Source of the DNA: Pseudomonas orientalis
GTDB lineage: Bacteria; Pseudomonadota; Gammaproteobacteria; Pseudomonadales; Pseudomonadaceae
Length of the DNA: 64,000 nt
Reading direction: 5' to 3'
Assembly: GCF_001439815.1 (NCBI RefSeq)
Contig: NZ_JYLM01000001.1
Location: forward strand, 372,001-436,000
The notes below the pieces were generated by a model, which was given only the letters and a program-made list of their open reading frames with translations, was not told where the DNA came from and ran no database searches. This document shows positions 51,691-63,000 of this stretch, in pieces. Every line of letters starts with the position of its first letter. The stretch's first letter is position 1. The position numbers and the translations under genes were made by a program.

Positions 51691-52659
51691 ATGAAACGAC
51701 TCTATGGCGCCATAGCGCTTCTTGTACTGCTGGGTGTTAGCACGGCCGTGCGAGCAGCTGATTGCCGCGTTAATAGCGGGGCATGGCAATATGTTGGCAA
51801 CGGTGGGATCCTGAACCTGCAGGTCCCCGTCAATGTAAGCGTGGGCTCGGACAGTACTCGTCTGATCCTGGAAGGTGCACGGCTGGAGTGTCGATTTACG
51901 CCTTCGCCTGCTCACCCTACGCGCATAGACTTTTGGGGAACGTCTGCGCAAGCCGGTTCCCCCTGGGTGCCCGGTCCGAAATTTTCCGGCCAGGGTACTG
52001 GCTTGCGCATCAATGGCGCGTTTTATAACACTCCTGTGCCGTTTAATATCCATATCGCCACCATGCCTAATAACGGTGGGGCGTATCCCATCCAGGTAGC
52101 CCCGTATATCTTGCTGCGAAACGACCCGAGCAACCCTATCGACGTTCAAAGAGGGGATGTCCTGGGCGCGTTAAATCTCCACCAGACCAACAATTACAAT
52201 CCGGGAAGTACGAGGCTCGTATTGACGTACATCGCCGCGAACAACTTCGGCATCTCTCCATCGACCTGCACGATCAACAATAACAATCCCATCGAGATCA
52301 ACTTCGGCACCGTGAATCAACGGGCCATTGGTACTGACCCGCTGACAACCTCGATAGTCAGCCACCGCAGACTCACCTACTCATGTCCAGTCGGCGGGAT
52401 CAATACACCGATCACCATTACTTACAAAGGCAGCCCATCGTCGTTCGACTCACGCTTGTTGCTGATGAACAATCCGGACGTGGGCACAGCGCTTATGCGC
52501 GCGGGTTCAACGGTACCTGTGAACGGTTCGTTCCTGACCCGTATCACCAACAGCGTAGGCGGGGACGATGTGACGTTTGCCCTTGTGCGGCGTAACGGGG
52601 CGCTGCCGAGCGCGGGGGCCGTTAGCGGGAGTGGTGTGCTGGTGATGGGAGTGCCCTGA
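51691..52659 (+). CDS. Two-domain fimbrial tip adhesin, copy 1
   Basis: A 322-residue exported protein (signal MKRLYGAIALLVLLGVSTAV). The N-terminal half (about 25-180) is a putative receptor-binding domain, with GQGTGLRINGAFYNTPVPFN. The C-terminal half is a pilin domain (SPSTCTINNNNPIEINFGTV, LTYSCPVGGINTPITITYKG). This layout is that of FimH-like tip adhesins. The start at 51691 carries the signal peptide; the frame extends eight codons upstream. The next gene encodes a clear paralogue. Confidence 0.87.
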   Translation: MKRLYGAIALLVLLGVSTAVRAADCRVNSGAWQYVGNGGILNLQVPVNVSVGSDSTRLILEGARLECRFTPSPAHPTRIDFWGTSAQAGSPWVPGPKFSGQGTGLRINGAFYNTPVPFNIHIATMPNNGGAYPIQVAPYILLRNDPSNPIDVQRGDVLGALNLHQTNNYNPGSTRLVLTYIAANNFGISPSTCTINNNNPIEINFGTVNQRAIGTDPLTTSIVSHRRLTYSCPVGGINTPITITYKGSPSSFDSRLLLMNNPDVGTALMRAGSTVPVNGSFLTRITNSVGGDDVTFALVRRNGALPSAGAVSGSGVLVMGVP

Positions 52660-52727
52660 TGCATAAGACCAAGCCCGCTCACACAGGGGGATACGCTGTT
52701 TTTTTCAGACGTTCGAGAGAGTTCAGG

Positions 52728-53684
52728 ATGAAACGATTATCAGGGGCCTTCGGGCTACTTGTTCTGGCGGGTGTGGCGACCACCGCGCACGCTGTCGATT
52801 GCCGTGTCAATGGGGGCCCCTGGCAGAATGGCAACCCGAACCTGCAGGTCCCGGTTACCGTCACCCTGAGCGCAGACCGCAGCAGGATCATGCTGGAGGG
52901 CGCAAGGCTGGAATGCCGATTCACCTACAGCGGCGGCCCCGCCTGGCACGCTGACTTTTGGGCGAGTGGGAGTGCGGCAGGCACTGCGTGGACGCCCGGC
53001 CCGAAATTTGTCCGTGAAGGAACCGGGTTGCGAATCAATGGATCCTTCTACAACACGCCGGTGCCGTCGGGTATCGGCATAGCCACCATCCCCAATAACG
53101 GAACCTTTTATCCGATCGATGTCACGCCCTATATTTTGCTACGCAACTATCCGTCCAACCCGTTCGATGTGCGAATCGGCGATAACCTCGGTCTGTTGCG
53201 CCTCACCAGTTCGAACAACTACGACGGCACCCGGCCGCAACTTACGGTCACCTATACCGCCGCCAACAACTTCACCGTCTCCCCGTCGACCTGCACGATC
53301 AACAACAACATTCCCATCGAGATCAATTTCGGCAACGTGCACCAGCGGGGGATAGGCACCGACCCGCTGACATCGTCCATTATCAGCAACCGCAGGCTGA
53401 CCTATTCGTGCCCGGATGGCGGGATCAATACACCCATCACCATCACGTACAAAGGCACCCGCTCCGCGTTCGATTCACGCCTGCTGATGATGACCAATGC
53501 CGATGTGGGCACAGCCCTCGTGCGCAGCGGGTCTGCCGTACCGGTCAACGGTTCGTTCCTGACCCGCATCACCAACAGCACGGGCGCGGACGACGTGACG
53601 TTTTCCCTGGTGCGTCGAGCGGGCTCGTTGCCGGCCGCCGGCCCCATCAGCGGCAGCGGGGTGCTGGTGATGGGCGTGCCATGA
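52728..53684 (+). CDS. Two-domain fimbrial tip adhesin, copy 2
   Basis: A 318-residue paralogue of the preceding protein (signal MKRLSGAFGLLVLAGVATTA). The pilin domain is nearly the same (SPSTCTINNNIPIEINFGNV), while the N-terminal binding domain has diverged more (for example SGGPAWHADFWASGSAAGTA), as expected if the two copies bind different ligands. The start at 52728 follows CGAGAGAGTTCAGG, much like the context of copy 1. It is the last gene of the operon. Confidence 0.87.
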   Translation: MKRLSGAFGLLVLAGVATTAHAVDCRVNGGPWQNGNPNLQVPVTVTLSADRSRIMLEGARLECRFTYSGGPAWHADFWASGSAAGTAWTPGPKFVREGTGLRINGSFYNTPVPSGIGIATIPNNGTFYPIDVTPYILLRNYPSNPFDVRIGDNLGLLRLTSSNNYDGTRPQLTVTYTAANNFTVSPSTCTINNNIPIEINFGNVHQRGIGTDPLTSSIISNRRLTYSCPDGGINTPITITYKGTRSAFDSRLLMMTNADVGTALVRSGSAVPVNGSFLTRITNSTGADDVTFSLVRRAGSLPAAGPISGSGVLVMGVP

Positions 53685-53758
53685 ACACTGCGTGATACCC
53701 AAAGGGCACCGCATGCCCCTAGAATGCCGGTCCACTTCCTCTGGCATCTGGGGCACTC

Positions 53759-54104
53759 ATGCACATCTCTTCGGGCCGCTGGGTCTACGGTTTTCTCCTG
53801 ACCCTGTTGACCGCGCTGCTCTGGGGTATTTTGCCGATCAAGCTCAAACAGGTCCTTCAGGTGATGGATCCGATCACGGTGACCTGGTTTCGCCTGATCG
53901 TCGCGGGCAGTTGCCTGTTTGTTTACCTGGCCCTGACGCCGTTGGTGACCTTTGTGGCCGTGGCCCTGGCGGCGTGGCTGTGGCCGGATAGATCAACGCC
54001 CTGGGTTATTTTGGCGCGCTGGTGGTAGTGATGGGCTCGGCGCTGGTGGCGCTGGCGCCTTCATTGATGGCGGGACTCAGGGCCCGGCGTGCGCGGTTGG
54101 TCTA
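53759..54104 (+). pseudogene. Decayed EamA/DMT-family transporter
   Basis: The N-terminus (WVYGFLLTLLTALLWGILPI, then VMDPITVTWFRLIVAGSCLF) is the first helices of an EamA (RarD-like) transporter. After FVYLAL the sequence jumps to TPLVTFVAVALAAWLWPD, which resembles the ninth helix, so the middle of the gene is deleted. A frame change near 53988 separates this from the continuing C-terminal part, INALGYFGALVVVMGSALVA through RARRARLV, ending at 54104. A 345-bp remnant of a gene normally about 900 bp; not functional. Confidence 0.85.
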
Positions 54105-54117
54105 GGTGCATGACGAT

Positions 54118-54150
54118 CCAAATGTGGCAGGGGGCTTGCCCCCGATGGCG
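54118..54150. repeat. Single REP sequence
   Basis: CAAATGTGGCAGGGGGCTTGCCCCCGATGGC is one unpaired REP directly downstream of the EamA remnant. Confidence 0.8.
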
Positions 54151-54214
54151 GCCTCAGGACCGACCAGGATGTTGGATCAGATCGAGTACATATCCGCTTC
54201 TGCGGTCACGGCCA

Positions 54215-54375
54215 CTTAGGGTTCCGCTTTTACAGCGGCTCACTTTTGAAAAGCGCAAAAATAAGCAAAACGCTCTTGCCCCACCACTCGGCACCTCGCC
54301 TGCGTTCGGCCAGCGTGGTTTAACGGGGCGCCCAAGATCAAAAGCAAAAGCGCGGCGGCCTTAGAACCGACCGGT
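54215..54375. repeat. Dispersed Pseudomonas intergenic repeat (non-REP)
   Basis: The block running from TTAGGGTTCCGCTTTTACAG through TTTTGAAAAGCGCAAAAATA to ACGGGGCGCCCAAGATCAAA is one I recognise as recurring in intergenic regions of many Pseudomonas genomes. It has no coding potential. Together with the flanking REPs it fills the gap between the pseudogene and fumC. Confidence 0.6.
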
Positions 54376-54395
54376 ATTTTGTGTCAATCCCGGTG

Positions 54396-54431
54396 CAAAT
54401 GTGGGAGGGGGCAAGCCCCCTCCCACATTTG
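54396..54431. repeat. Compact REP palindrome downstream of fumC
   Basis: CAAATGTGGGAGGGGGC-AAGCCCCCTCCCACATTTG: a 36-bp near-perfect palindrome 20 bp beyond the fumC stop. It may work as a transcription terminator or mRNA 3'-end stabiliser for fumC. Confidence 0.85.
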
Positions 54432-54450
54432 ATTACCACAACCTTTGGTC

Positions 54451-55839
<1,389 letters not shown>

Positions 55840-56020
55840 CGGGCACACTCCTTCAGGTTCGTTTGCGCAGTTTAGGCTGTGATTGGCCAAGGGGGTTCCA
55901 TAAAAGACGTTTCATCGATCAAACCACACCCGACACGCCCCGGGGTTGAGCCGCGAGGTTTTTTAGGCGCAGAATGGTCGCCCTTGGGGTCTTACCTCGC
56001 CTGCTAGAAAAGGAAACTCG

Positions 56021-56539
56021 ATGACTCGTCTTCGTGCCATCTGTACCGCGGTTGCTCTGGTTTGCGCCAGCGGCCAGGTTTTTGCCGATACCGCCAGCCA
56101 CAACGCCAGTGCCGAAGCCTTCCTTACCCTGGCCCACGCTGACAAGCTGGGTACCCCGGTGTACATGCAAGTGCAACAAATGTTCGCCCAGCGTTTCGAG
56201 CAGACCAAGGCGCCTGCCGCCAAACAGTCCGTCCTCGACAGCTACCAGGCCAAGGCCAACGCCGCGTTGGACCAGGCTATCGGCTGGCCGAAGCTGAAAC
56301 CGGACATGGTCAAGCTCTACACCACCAATTTCAGCGAATCCGAGCTCAAGGACCTGGTTGCCTTCTACCAGTCGCCGCTGGGCAAGAAAGTCCTGGAAAA
56401 AATGCCGCAGCTGACCCAGCAATCGGCTCAAATGACCCAGGCCAAGCTGGAAAGCGCCGTGCCGGTGGTGAACAAGCTGTTGGAAGACATGACCAACGAG
56501 CTGGCGCCAAAAGCCGCCGCACCCGCCAAGAAGAAGTAA
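56021..56539 (+). CDS. DUF2059 family exported protein
   Basis: A 172-residue protein with a signal peptide (MTRLRAICTAVALVCASGQV, cleaved after FAD or AD). The DUF2059 pattern of helical segments ends in NFSESELKDLVAFYQSPLGK, the most conserved motif of the family. The C-terminus is Ala/Lys-rich (APAKKK). Probably periplasmic; function unknown. It is 6 bp upstream of the bolA-family gene, so co-transcribed. Confidence 0.9.
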   Translation: MTRLRAICTAVALVCASGQVFADTASHNASAEAFLTLAHADKLGTPVYMQVQQMFAQRFEQTKAPAAKQSVLDSYQAKANAALDQAIGWPKLKPDMVKLYTTNFSESELKDLVAFYQSPLGKKVLEKMPQLTQQSAQMTQAKLESAVPVVNKLLEDMTNELAPKAAAPAKKK

Positions 56540-56545
56540 GCAGCA

Positions 56546-56839
56546 ATGACTATGCAACAGCGTATCGAAACGGCGCTTGCCGCCCTGGCCCCGGAACACT
56601 TGAGTGTGTTGGATGAGAGCCACATGCACAGCCGTGGGTTGCAGACCCACTTCAAGGCCGTGCTGGTCAGCCAGCAGTTCGAGGGGCTTAACCGCGTCAA
56701 GCGCCACCAGAAGGTCTACGCCACCCTGGGTGACCTGATGAGCGAGTTTCATGCGCTGGCGCTGCATACCTACACGCCTGAGGAATGGGCGCAGATCGAC
56801 GCAGCCCCGGCCTCGCCGACCTGCGCCGGCGGGCATTGA
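56546..56839 (+). CDS. BolA family protein
   Basis: A 97-residue BolA-like protein: QRIETALAALAPEHLSVLDE, then ESHMHSRGLQTHFKAVLVSQ and the RHQKVYATLGD motif. BolA proteins act in stress-linked morphology control and, with monothiol glutaredoxins, in iron-sulfur handling through a conserved His. Here candidate His residues are in SHMHS and in KRHQK. It lies next to fumC and DUF2059, as in other Pseudomonas. Confidence 0.92.
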   Translation: MTMQQRIETALAALAPEHLSVLDESHMHSRGLQTHFKAVLVSQQFEGLNRVKRHQKVYATLGDLMSEFHALALHTYTPEEWAQIDAAPASPTCAGGH

Positions 56840-56976
56840 GCGCAGCCTCGACCCGCGTGAGCGGGTCGGGGCGATGCCAGTAACCCGACACACAAAACAT
56901 CCTCCAGCACCACCTCGCTCTCCCTCTCATCCCTAGGCTTTCAGGACCACTTATTCAGCAATAAGGTCTTGAGGTC

Positions 56977-59961
56977 ATGTCTTATTCCATCCATCGACAC
57001 ACGCCGTCCCTGGCCGCCATCGACCCGCGTGGGTTGATTGTTCGTCACATCGATTACCACCGCTCAAGCGCAGAGGTTGACGCGCAGGTGCGCATTCATC
57101 GCCAGGTATTCGGCAGTACGGGCTTGATGACTGAGCAATGGGACCCACGTCTGTTGCAGTTGTCACGCGCGCAACCTGACACAGCGCCCAATCAACGCAC
57201 GGTCTACAGTCTCGGTGGGCATGCATTGTGCAGCGACAGCGTGGATGCCGGCCGGCGGCTGACGCTGATGGGAGAGGCCGGGCAGGTATTGGAAGAGTGG
57301 GATGGACGGGGCGCTCGCCAGGCTCATCACTACGATCAGTATCTGCGGCCGATCGCGGTCTTCGAGCAGGCGGCCAGTGACCGGCTAGCGCTGTGCGTCG
57401 AGCGTCTTGCCTACGCTTCATCGTCCAATGAGGAGACAGCGCGCAACCGCTGTGGTCGGGTGGTTCGCCACGATGACGGCGGCGGCTCGTTGTTTCATGA
57501 GGCGTACGGACTGCACGCGCAGGTTGCGCAGCAGACCCGACGCTTCCGGCAGGCGGGTGCCGCGTTGGATTGGCCGCAGCCCGATGCGCAACGCGAGCTG
57601 CGCCTGGAGCCCGAGCGGTTCGAGACATCCGTTGGGTTTAACGCACTGGGTGAGCGCCTGCATCACACGGACGCCAAGGGCAATCGCTTCGACTACGCCT
57701 ACGGCATTGACGGCCAACCGGCGAGTATCTTCGTGACGCCCAGGGGCGGCGCGCGTAAGCAGGTGCTGGGCCAGCGCCGTTACAACGCCGCCGGCCAGGT
57801 GCTCAGCGAACGCGCCGGCAACGGCGTGGTGCGCGCCATGCACTACCGTGAGTTCGACGGTCGGTTGCGGCAAATGACTGCCCATCTGCCCGCACAACCT
57901 GACGCAGCGCTGCAAGACCTGCGCTACGACTATGACGGCGTGGGCAACATCGTGCGGATCGACGACCTTGCCCAGCCGACGCAATGGTCCAGCAACACCC
58001 GGATCAGTCCGACCAGCGTCTATGAGTACGACACGTTATCGCAACTGACCACCGCCACCGGACGCGAAACCGCCGGCAACACGGGAGGCCCGGCGTTACC
58101 GGCAGGGGTGGCGTTCGGCTCGACTGACGACAGCGTATGGCGTCGCTACACCCAGCGGTTCAGCTATGACGCCGCTGGCAATGTGCTTGAGTTGCAGCAT
58201 GTGCCCAGCAGCGGCACGGGCTTCACGCGGCGCATGAGCGTGGCCGCAGGCAGCAATCACTTTGTGCCGCAGGCCGACGGCAAGGCCGCGCCGGGATTGG
58301 GCCAGGGCTTTGACCGCAACGGCAACCTGCAAGCGTTGGCAGGCGAGCAGATGGGTTGGGATGTGCGCAATCAGCTGGTACGCCTCACGCTGGTGCGGCG
58401 CGAGGGCGGTAACGACGATGAGGAACGCTACGCCTACGACGCCACGGGCCAGCGCATTCTCAAACGTCGGCTCTCCCAGGCCCGTGGCGTGCTGCATACC
58501 GCCGAGGTGCGCTACTTGCCGGGGCTGGAAATCCGCCATGACAGCGCAACCGGTGAGCAACTCAATGTACTCAACCTCGATGCCGGTACGACCACGGTGC
58601 GCGTCCTGCTGTGGGACCGTCACCCTTCGGGAGGGCGCCAGGACGCGCAGATCCGTTACGGCTTGCCGGACCACTTGGGCAGCAGTTGCCTGGAACTGGG
58701 CGAGCAGGCGCAACTGCTCAGCCAGGAAAGTTATTACCCCTACGGCGGGACCGCGTGGCGGGCGGCGAGAAATGCCAGCGAGGCGAGTTACAGGTTCATC
58801 CGTTATTCGGGTAAGGAGCGCGATGCCAGCGGGCTGTCTTACTATGGCTTCAGGTATTACGCGCCGTGGTTGTGCCGCTGGATCAGCCCGGACCCGGCCG
58901 GCGATGCCGATGGCTTGAATCTGTACGCCATGGTGGGTGGTAACCCGGTTACCCAGGCCGATGCGCAAGGGCTGGTCGGCGCACCGGCGTTGGAGGCGTC
59001 CCAGGATAAACAAATACGCAGGCTTTCCATCAGCCGCAGGCTCGCGACCATGGGGCGGATTATCCGTCCGAGGATCCAGGCAGCGTCTTCGGCCGCGATT
59101 CGCGATGGTTTATCCACTTATATTGCCAATGCCATCGCGACGGGCGTTGATCTTGCAGTATTCGGCAACCTCCAGGCCACGCCGGAGCGCAATCAGGTCT
59201 TGCGCTATACCGTTGCGTCGCTGGACGCCCTGGCCACGATGCATATGAGCACGGGTATTGCGGGTAACTGGACACGTTTTGCTCCACAGATCGGTGTTGT
59301 TTCGGCAGCGATGGCGGGTATCGGTTATGTCTATCACCCTGACACGCAGAGCGTTCAAGCCGGGGAACGCTGGGATCCCGTGGCGGTGCAGCGATTGAGC
59401 GGGCATATACGTTCGCTCTCCAGGGAACTGGTGCAGCAGATCATGCGTGGGCACGGCACCGGCGCATCCTGGGGCAGCACGGCTCTGCGGGCCAGGGTCG
59501 GCCGTACCGCCGGCGCCACGGCGGCATACGCGGTTGCAACCGTCACCAGCGCGGTCTACGGCGGGGAAGTGCCTGCGTTGATGCAACCCAATGTGTCACC
59601 CGCAATTGAAGCCTACGACGGGGCGATGGGAACGTTGATTCGCAGCGGTCACCCCACGGCGGCCCACGATCCCCATGGGCAGACCTTGCAGACACCTGAC
59701 CCTGTTGCGTTGATGCACGGCGGGCTGAGCAGAATGTTCAATCAGGTGTGGACATTTTGGGCCACGACCGGGGTCGAGGCATTGGCCGTTGCGCTGACGG
59801 GCCAGCCCCAGGCCGCGCAAAGCCGCACCACTCGAACGATTGTCATGGTGGCCCGCGGCGTGATTGCATCAATGACCGAATGGCGCGGCTTTGTCGTAGC
59901 GTTTGCCAGGCGCGGGTACACAAACCTGGCGTCGAGCTGGCGCGCCGCGCCGCGGTCCTGA
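56977..59961 (+). CDS. Tc toxin C subunit (TccC-like Rhs protein) with uncharacterised C-terminal effector domain
   Basis: A 994-residue Rhs/YD-repeat protein. The N-terminus (HTPSLAAIDPRGLIVRHIDYHR) is that of TccC/TcdC insecticidal-toxin C subunits. YD repeats follow to about residue 600. The Rhs-associated core (YSGKERDASGLSYYGFRYYA, then ISPDPAGDADGLNLYAMVGG) ends near residue 666, where C subunits self-cleave with core Asp residues. The remaining 328 residues are the hypervariable toxin part. They show hydrophobic stretches (about 770-787, 849-863, 921-942) and no ADP-ribosyltransferase or other catalytic motif I recognise. With TcB it should form the toxin cocoon. TcB lies convergent downstream rather than in the same operon. 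Confidence 0.9.
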   Translation: MSYSIHRHTPSLAAIDPRGLIVRHIDYHRSSAEVDAQVRIHRQVFGSTGLMTEQWDPRLLQLSRAQPDTAPNQRTVYSLGGHALCSDSVDAGRRLTLMGEAGQVLEEWDGRGARQAHHYDQYLRPIAVFEQAASDRLALCVERLAYASSSNEETARNRCGRVVRHDDGGGSLFHEAYGLHAQVAQQTRRFRQAGAALDWPQPDAQRELRLEPERFETSVGFNALGERLHHTDAKGNRFDYAYGIDGQPASIFVTPRGGARKQVLGQRRYNAAGQVLSERAGNGVVRAMHYREFDGRLRQMTAHLPAQPDAALQDLRYDYDGVGNIVRIDDLAQPTQWSSNTRISPTSVYEYDTLSQLTTATGRETAGNTGGPALPAGVAFGSTDDSVWRRYTQRFSYDAAGNVLELQHVPSSGTGFTRRMSVAAGSNHFVPQADGKAAPGLGQGFDRNGNLQALAGEQMGWDVRNQLVRLTLVRREGGNDDEERYAYDATGQRILKRRLSQARGVLHTAEVRYLPGLEIRHDSATGEQLNVLNLDAGTTTVRVLLWDRHPSGGRQDAQIRYGLPDHLGSSCLELGEQAQLLSQESYYPYGGTAWRAARNASEASYRFIRYSGKERDASGLSYYGFRYYAPWLCRWISPDPAGDADGLNLYAMVGGNPVTQADAQGLVGAPALEASQDKQIRRLSISRRLATMGRIIRPRIQAASSAAIRDGLSTYIANAIATGVDLAVFGNLQATPERNQVLRYTVASLDALATMHMSTGIAGNWTRFAPQIGVVSAAMAGIGYVYHPDTQSVQAGERWDPVAVQRLSGHIRSLSRELVQQIMRGHGTGASWGSTALRARVGRTAGATAAYAVATVTSAVYGGEVPALMQPNVSPAIEAYDGAMGTLIRSGHPTAAHDPHGQTLQTPDPVALMHGGLSRMFNQVWTFWATTGVEALAVALTGQPQAAQSRTTRTIVMVARGVIASMTEWRGFVVAFARRGYTNLASSWRAAPRS

Positions 59962-59976
59962 CGAGAACTTGAATGC

Positions 59977-60007
59977 GATCGTTCCCACGCAGAGCGTGGG
60001 AACGATC
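59977..60007. terminator. 31-bp perfect palindrome between the convergent tcC and tcB genes
   Basis: GATCGTTCCCACGC-AGA-GCGTGGGAACGATC has 14-bp arms and a 3-base loop. It lies between the two stop codons (59961 and 60016) and belongs to the same sequence family as the repeats at 21909 and 29834. It probably terminates transcription from both sides, although T-tracts are lacking. Confidence 0.75.
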
Positions 60008-60015
60008 AGGGCTCG

Positions 60016-63000
60016 TCAGGAATTGCGCTCTTCATAGGTGTCGTTTTCGTCTTCATTGACGGTGTACCAGGCCCAATAGGTGGTACGCCGCATGAATCCC
60101 CCTGCGGTCAGCGTCTGGGTCGGGCGTCCGAGGACGTCATACAATTGCCGGTCGCTGTGGCCCAGCTCGCGCATGCAGTGATCATTGACGTAGGCGTGGC
60201 TGTTGGTGAAGTAGGCGCGATAGACGCGTATGACCAAGCCCTTGTTGTTGTATTCGACACGCTCGCTGACGCGCCAGCGGGGGTCGGCATGCACTTGGCG
60301 CAGCTGTTTCTTCAAGGTGCCGAAAGTATCCGGCAGTTCGTCGACCAGCAGGTTGCCCATGGCGTCGACCGCGTGAGCCGGGCCTGGTTCGGTCTTCTGC
60401 CGGGTCTGCAACGAACGGCCGAAGCCATCCCAGCAGGACTGGGTCATGCGAATCTGCCGTTCGGCATCGCCGGGGTAGCGGTCGGCCTGCAATAGGAGCC
60501 CATGCACCGGCGTGCGGCTGGCCTTGTCGATCAGCGCCTTGAGTTGTTTTTCGCCATCACTGAGGGGGCGGCGACCAGCACTCAGGCGCGCTCGTGTACT
60601 CATGCGGATATGCCCGCCGGGGAGCAGGTAGGCCTTGCTGATCCACTCGGGCTTGACCAGGGCCGGGTCGATGCTGCCCATCCAACTGAACGGGGCGTAG
60701 CAGTGCGCGCTGGCCATGTCTTGCAACACGCTTTGTGCCTGTTCGATGGCCAATCCGGGCGTCACAGTGTCGAGCGGGCGGTAGCTTTCCAGGGCGGCGA
60801 AGCCCACTCTGAGGCCTTGTTCATGGCCGTGAAAGCTGCTGACGAGCAACTGCCCGAAACCGTCATAAAGCGCCTCTTGAACAGTGCCGTTGGGGTCGAC
60901 GATTTTTGTCGGCAGCAGCAATTGATAGTCGTATTCGGCTGTGGTCACGCAACCGTCGGGTGTCTTTACCTGCAGGGTCTGCAGTGAGTAGGGGTCATAG
61001 TGGAGGGTTGTTTCGCCGTGGGCCTCGGTGGCCCGCAGCGCCCTCAACCGACAAAACCGGCCGGGCTTGTCATAGCGGGGAAAGTGGCGGCGGATCGACC
61101 ACAGGCGGTTTGGCGCCGGGGGCGCCTCGCCGTCGAACAGGAAAAACATCGCCATGGTGTGATAGCCGCTGTCGGTGAGCTTTTGCACCAGGTCCACCGT
61201 GGGTTGGCCGGGCATGGCCGGAATGTCGTTGTAGACGTTCAAGGCCTGGTCATCCAGCTCGGCGGTTTCAAGGTAATCGGTCAATGCCTGGGCCGTGGCG
61301 ACGCCGGGCGCCAGGGTTTTACCGAAGCCACCGGCCTGCCGGTAGTGCTGCACCGACAAGCCGCTCAGTGTGCGCCCGACCCCTGCAGCCAACGGCCCGT
61401 CGCGGGTGTCGATGAACATTTCATAATTAATGCGCGCGGGGTCCAGCCCGCCAGGCGCCGGCGCCTTGCCGAGCACCAGGGCGTTGTGTCGTTGGCGGTA
61501 GGGCAAGGCCAGGCGCCACTGCTGTGCGTCGTCCAGGTGAATCGGCTGCGCCAGGGTTTCGCTCAGGTAATGGAACTGTTGCGCGTTGTCATGGGTATCG
61601 CGCCACCAGCGCTGCTGATGCCCATCCACCAGCACGGCGGGCGGTGGGCTGTCGGCGGTGGTACGGCGGGCATGATGCAGGGTCACGCCATGCACCAGGC
61701 AACCGTAGGCATCCCAGCGCAGGTTGATCTGGTGCTGGCAGACCGGATCGTCTGCCACGCCTTCATATTGATAGCTGACCGACTCCAGAGCCAATGGCAG
61801 CAGCCGCGCGTAGGGCGTATGGGCACTGGCCGGTGCCAGTTCGCGGACCAGATACCGCTGGTGTTGTACCGAATAGGGCACCCCGTCGTGCGCCGTGTCC
61901 GCCGCCATCACCTCGACCCGCAGCACCACGCCACTGAGGGCACGGGCTGCGTCGCGTGCCAGCGCCGGCGCGGGGTCGCTGATCAAGTCGTCATGATGAT
62001 CCAGCGGCTGTGCCTGGGCCGTCCCCCTGTAGCGGCTGACCAGCGTGCGGCCGGGAGGCTTGGCGTGCGGGTCGTGAGTGCTGTGGCCGAGGCAGGGCAT
62101 GTCAAGCGATCGCCCGGTATGGAACCAGGTTTTACTGAGCGCGGGGGCGCTGGAGCCCGGCGCCTGGAGGGCGTCCTTGCGGTGGTCGGTGTCGGTTTGC
62201 AGCAACAGCCCGAAGCCACGGAACTCGCGGTCCACGCGGTCGTAATAAGCCTGGCGATAGCTCACGCGTCTGGTCAGTTGGTTACCGGTAATTTCGTCGC
62301 GTTGGGTGTGCTGGCAGACCAGCAGCAGTGCAAAGGGTAACCGGCTGATCGCGGGCTGGCCCTGGGCATGCAGCTCGCGTTTTTCGTCCAGCCACTCCTG
62401 GGCGCTGCTGCGATATTTGATCGACGCCTGGGCGCCCAGGTTGTTGTAGGTGCGCATCAGCAGCCAGGGCTTGTGGCTGAAAAAGTCGTAGCGCCACTGG
62501 ATGGGGGTCTGGTGAGCAGCCGTCAGGATCAGGCTCGGGCACCCCAGGCCGAGCACATCAATGACGCTGACCTGGCAGTGATCGTCATACTGCACGCCCT
62601 TCGGCCACGGGACGTTGAGCGCCTGGGTTTCGAAGCCGTTGCCGGCTTTGTTGAGGAAAATACTCAAGTGAGTAGTGCTCAGATACAGCAAATCTGCTGC
62701 GCCGCCGCCATTGAGGTCGACGAGCAGTACATGGGCCGCGTTGAACGTCTGATAACGCAACGGCAAGGCGGCCAATACAAACCCCTGGCCAAAGCGGCCA
62801 CGACCCAGGTTCGGCCAGCATTTCACTTCGTTATGCCGGACACGCACCAGATGCTGTTGGCCCGTGGCGAGCACATCGCTGAACGCCACCAGTTCGTTGG
62901 GCGAGCCGGAAACGGTCGGCAAGCCATCGTCGGGCGTGTGCGGCACCTCGGTGGCGGGTGCGAAGCCGGATGCTCGACGATTCTCATACAGGCGCACGCT

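Noticed and set aside
61000..62340. 446-residue plus-strand frame inside tcB
   Set aside because: Antisense shadow of the TcB subunit; no recognisable protein features.
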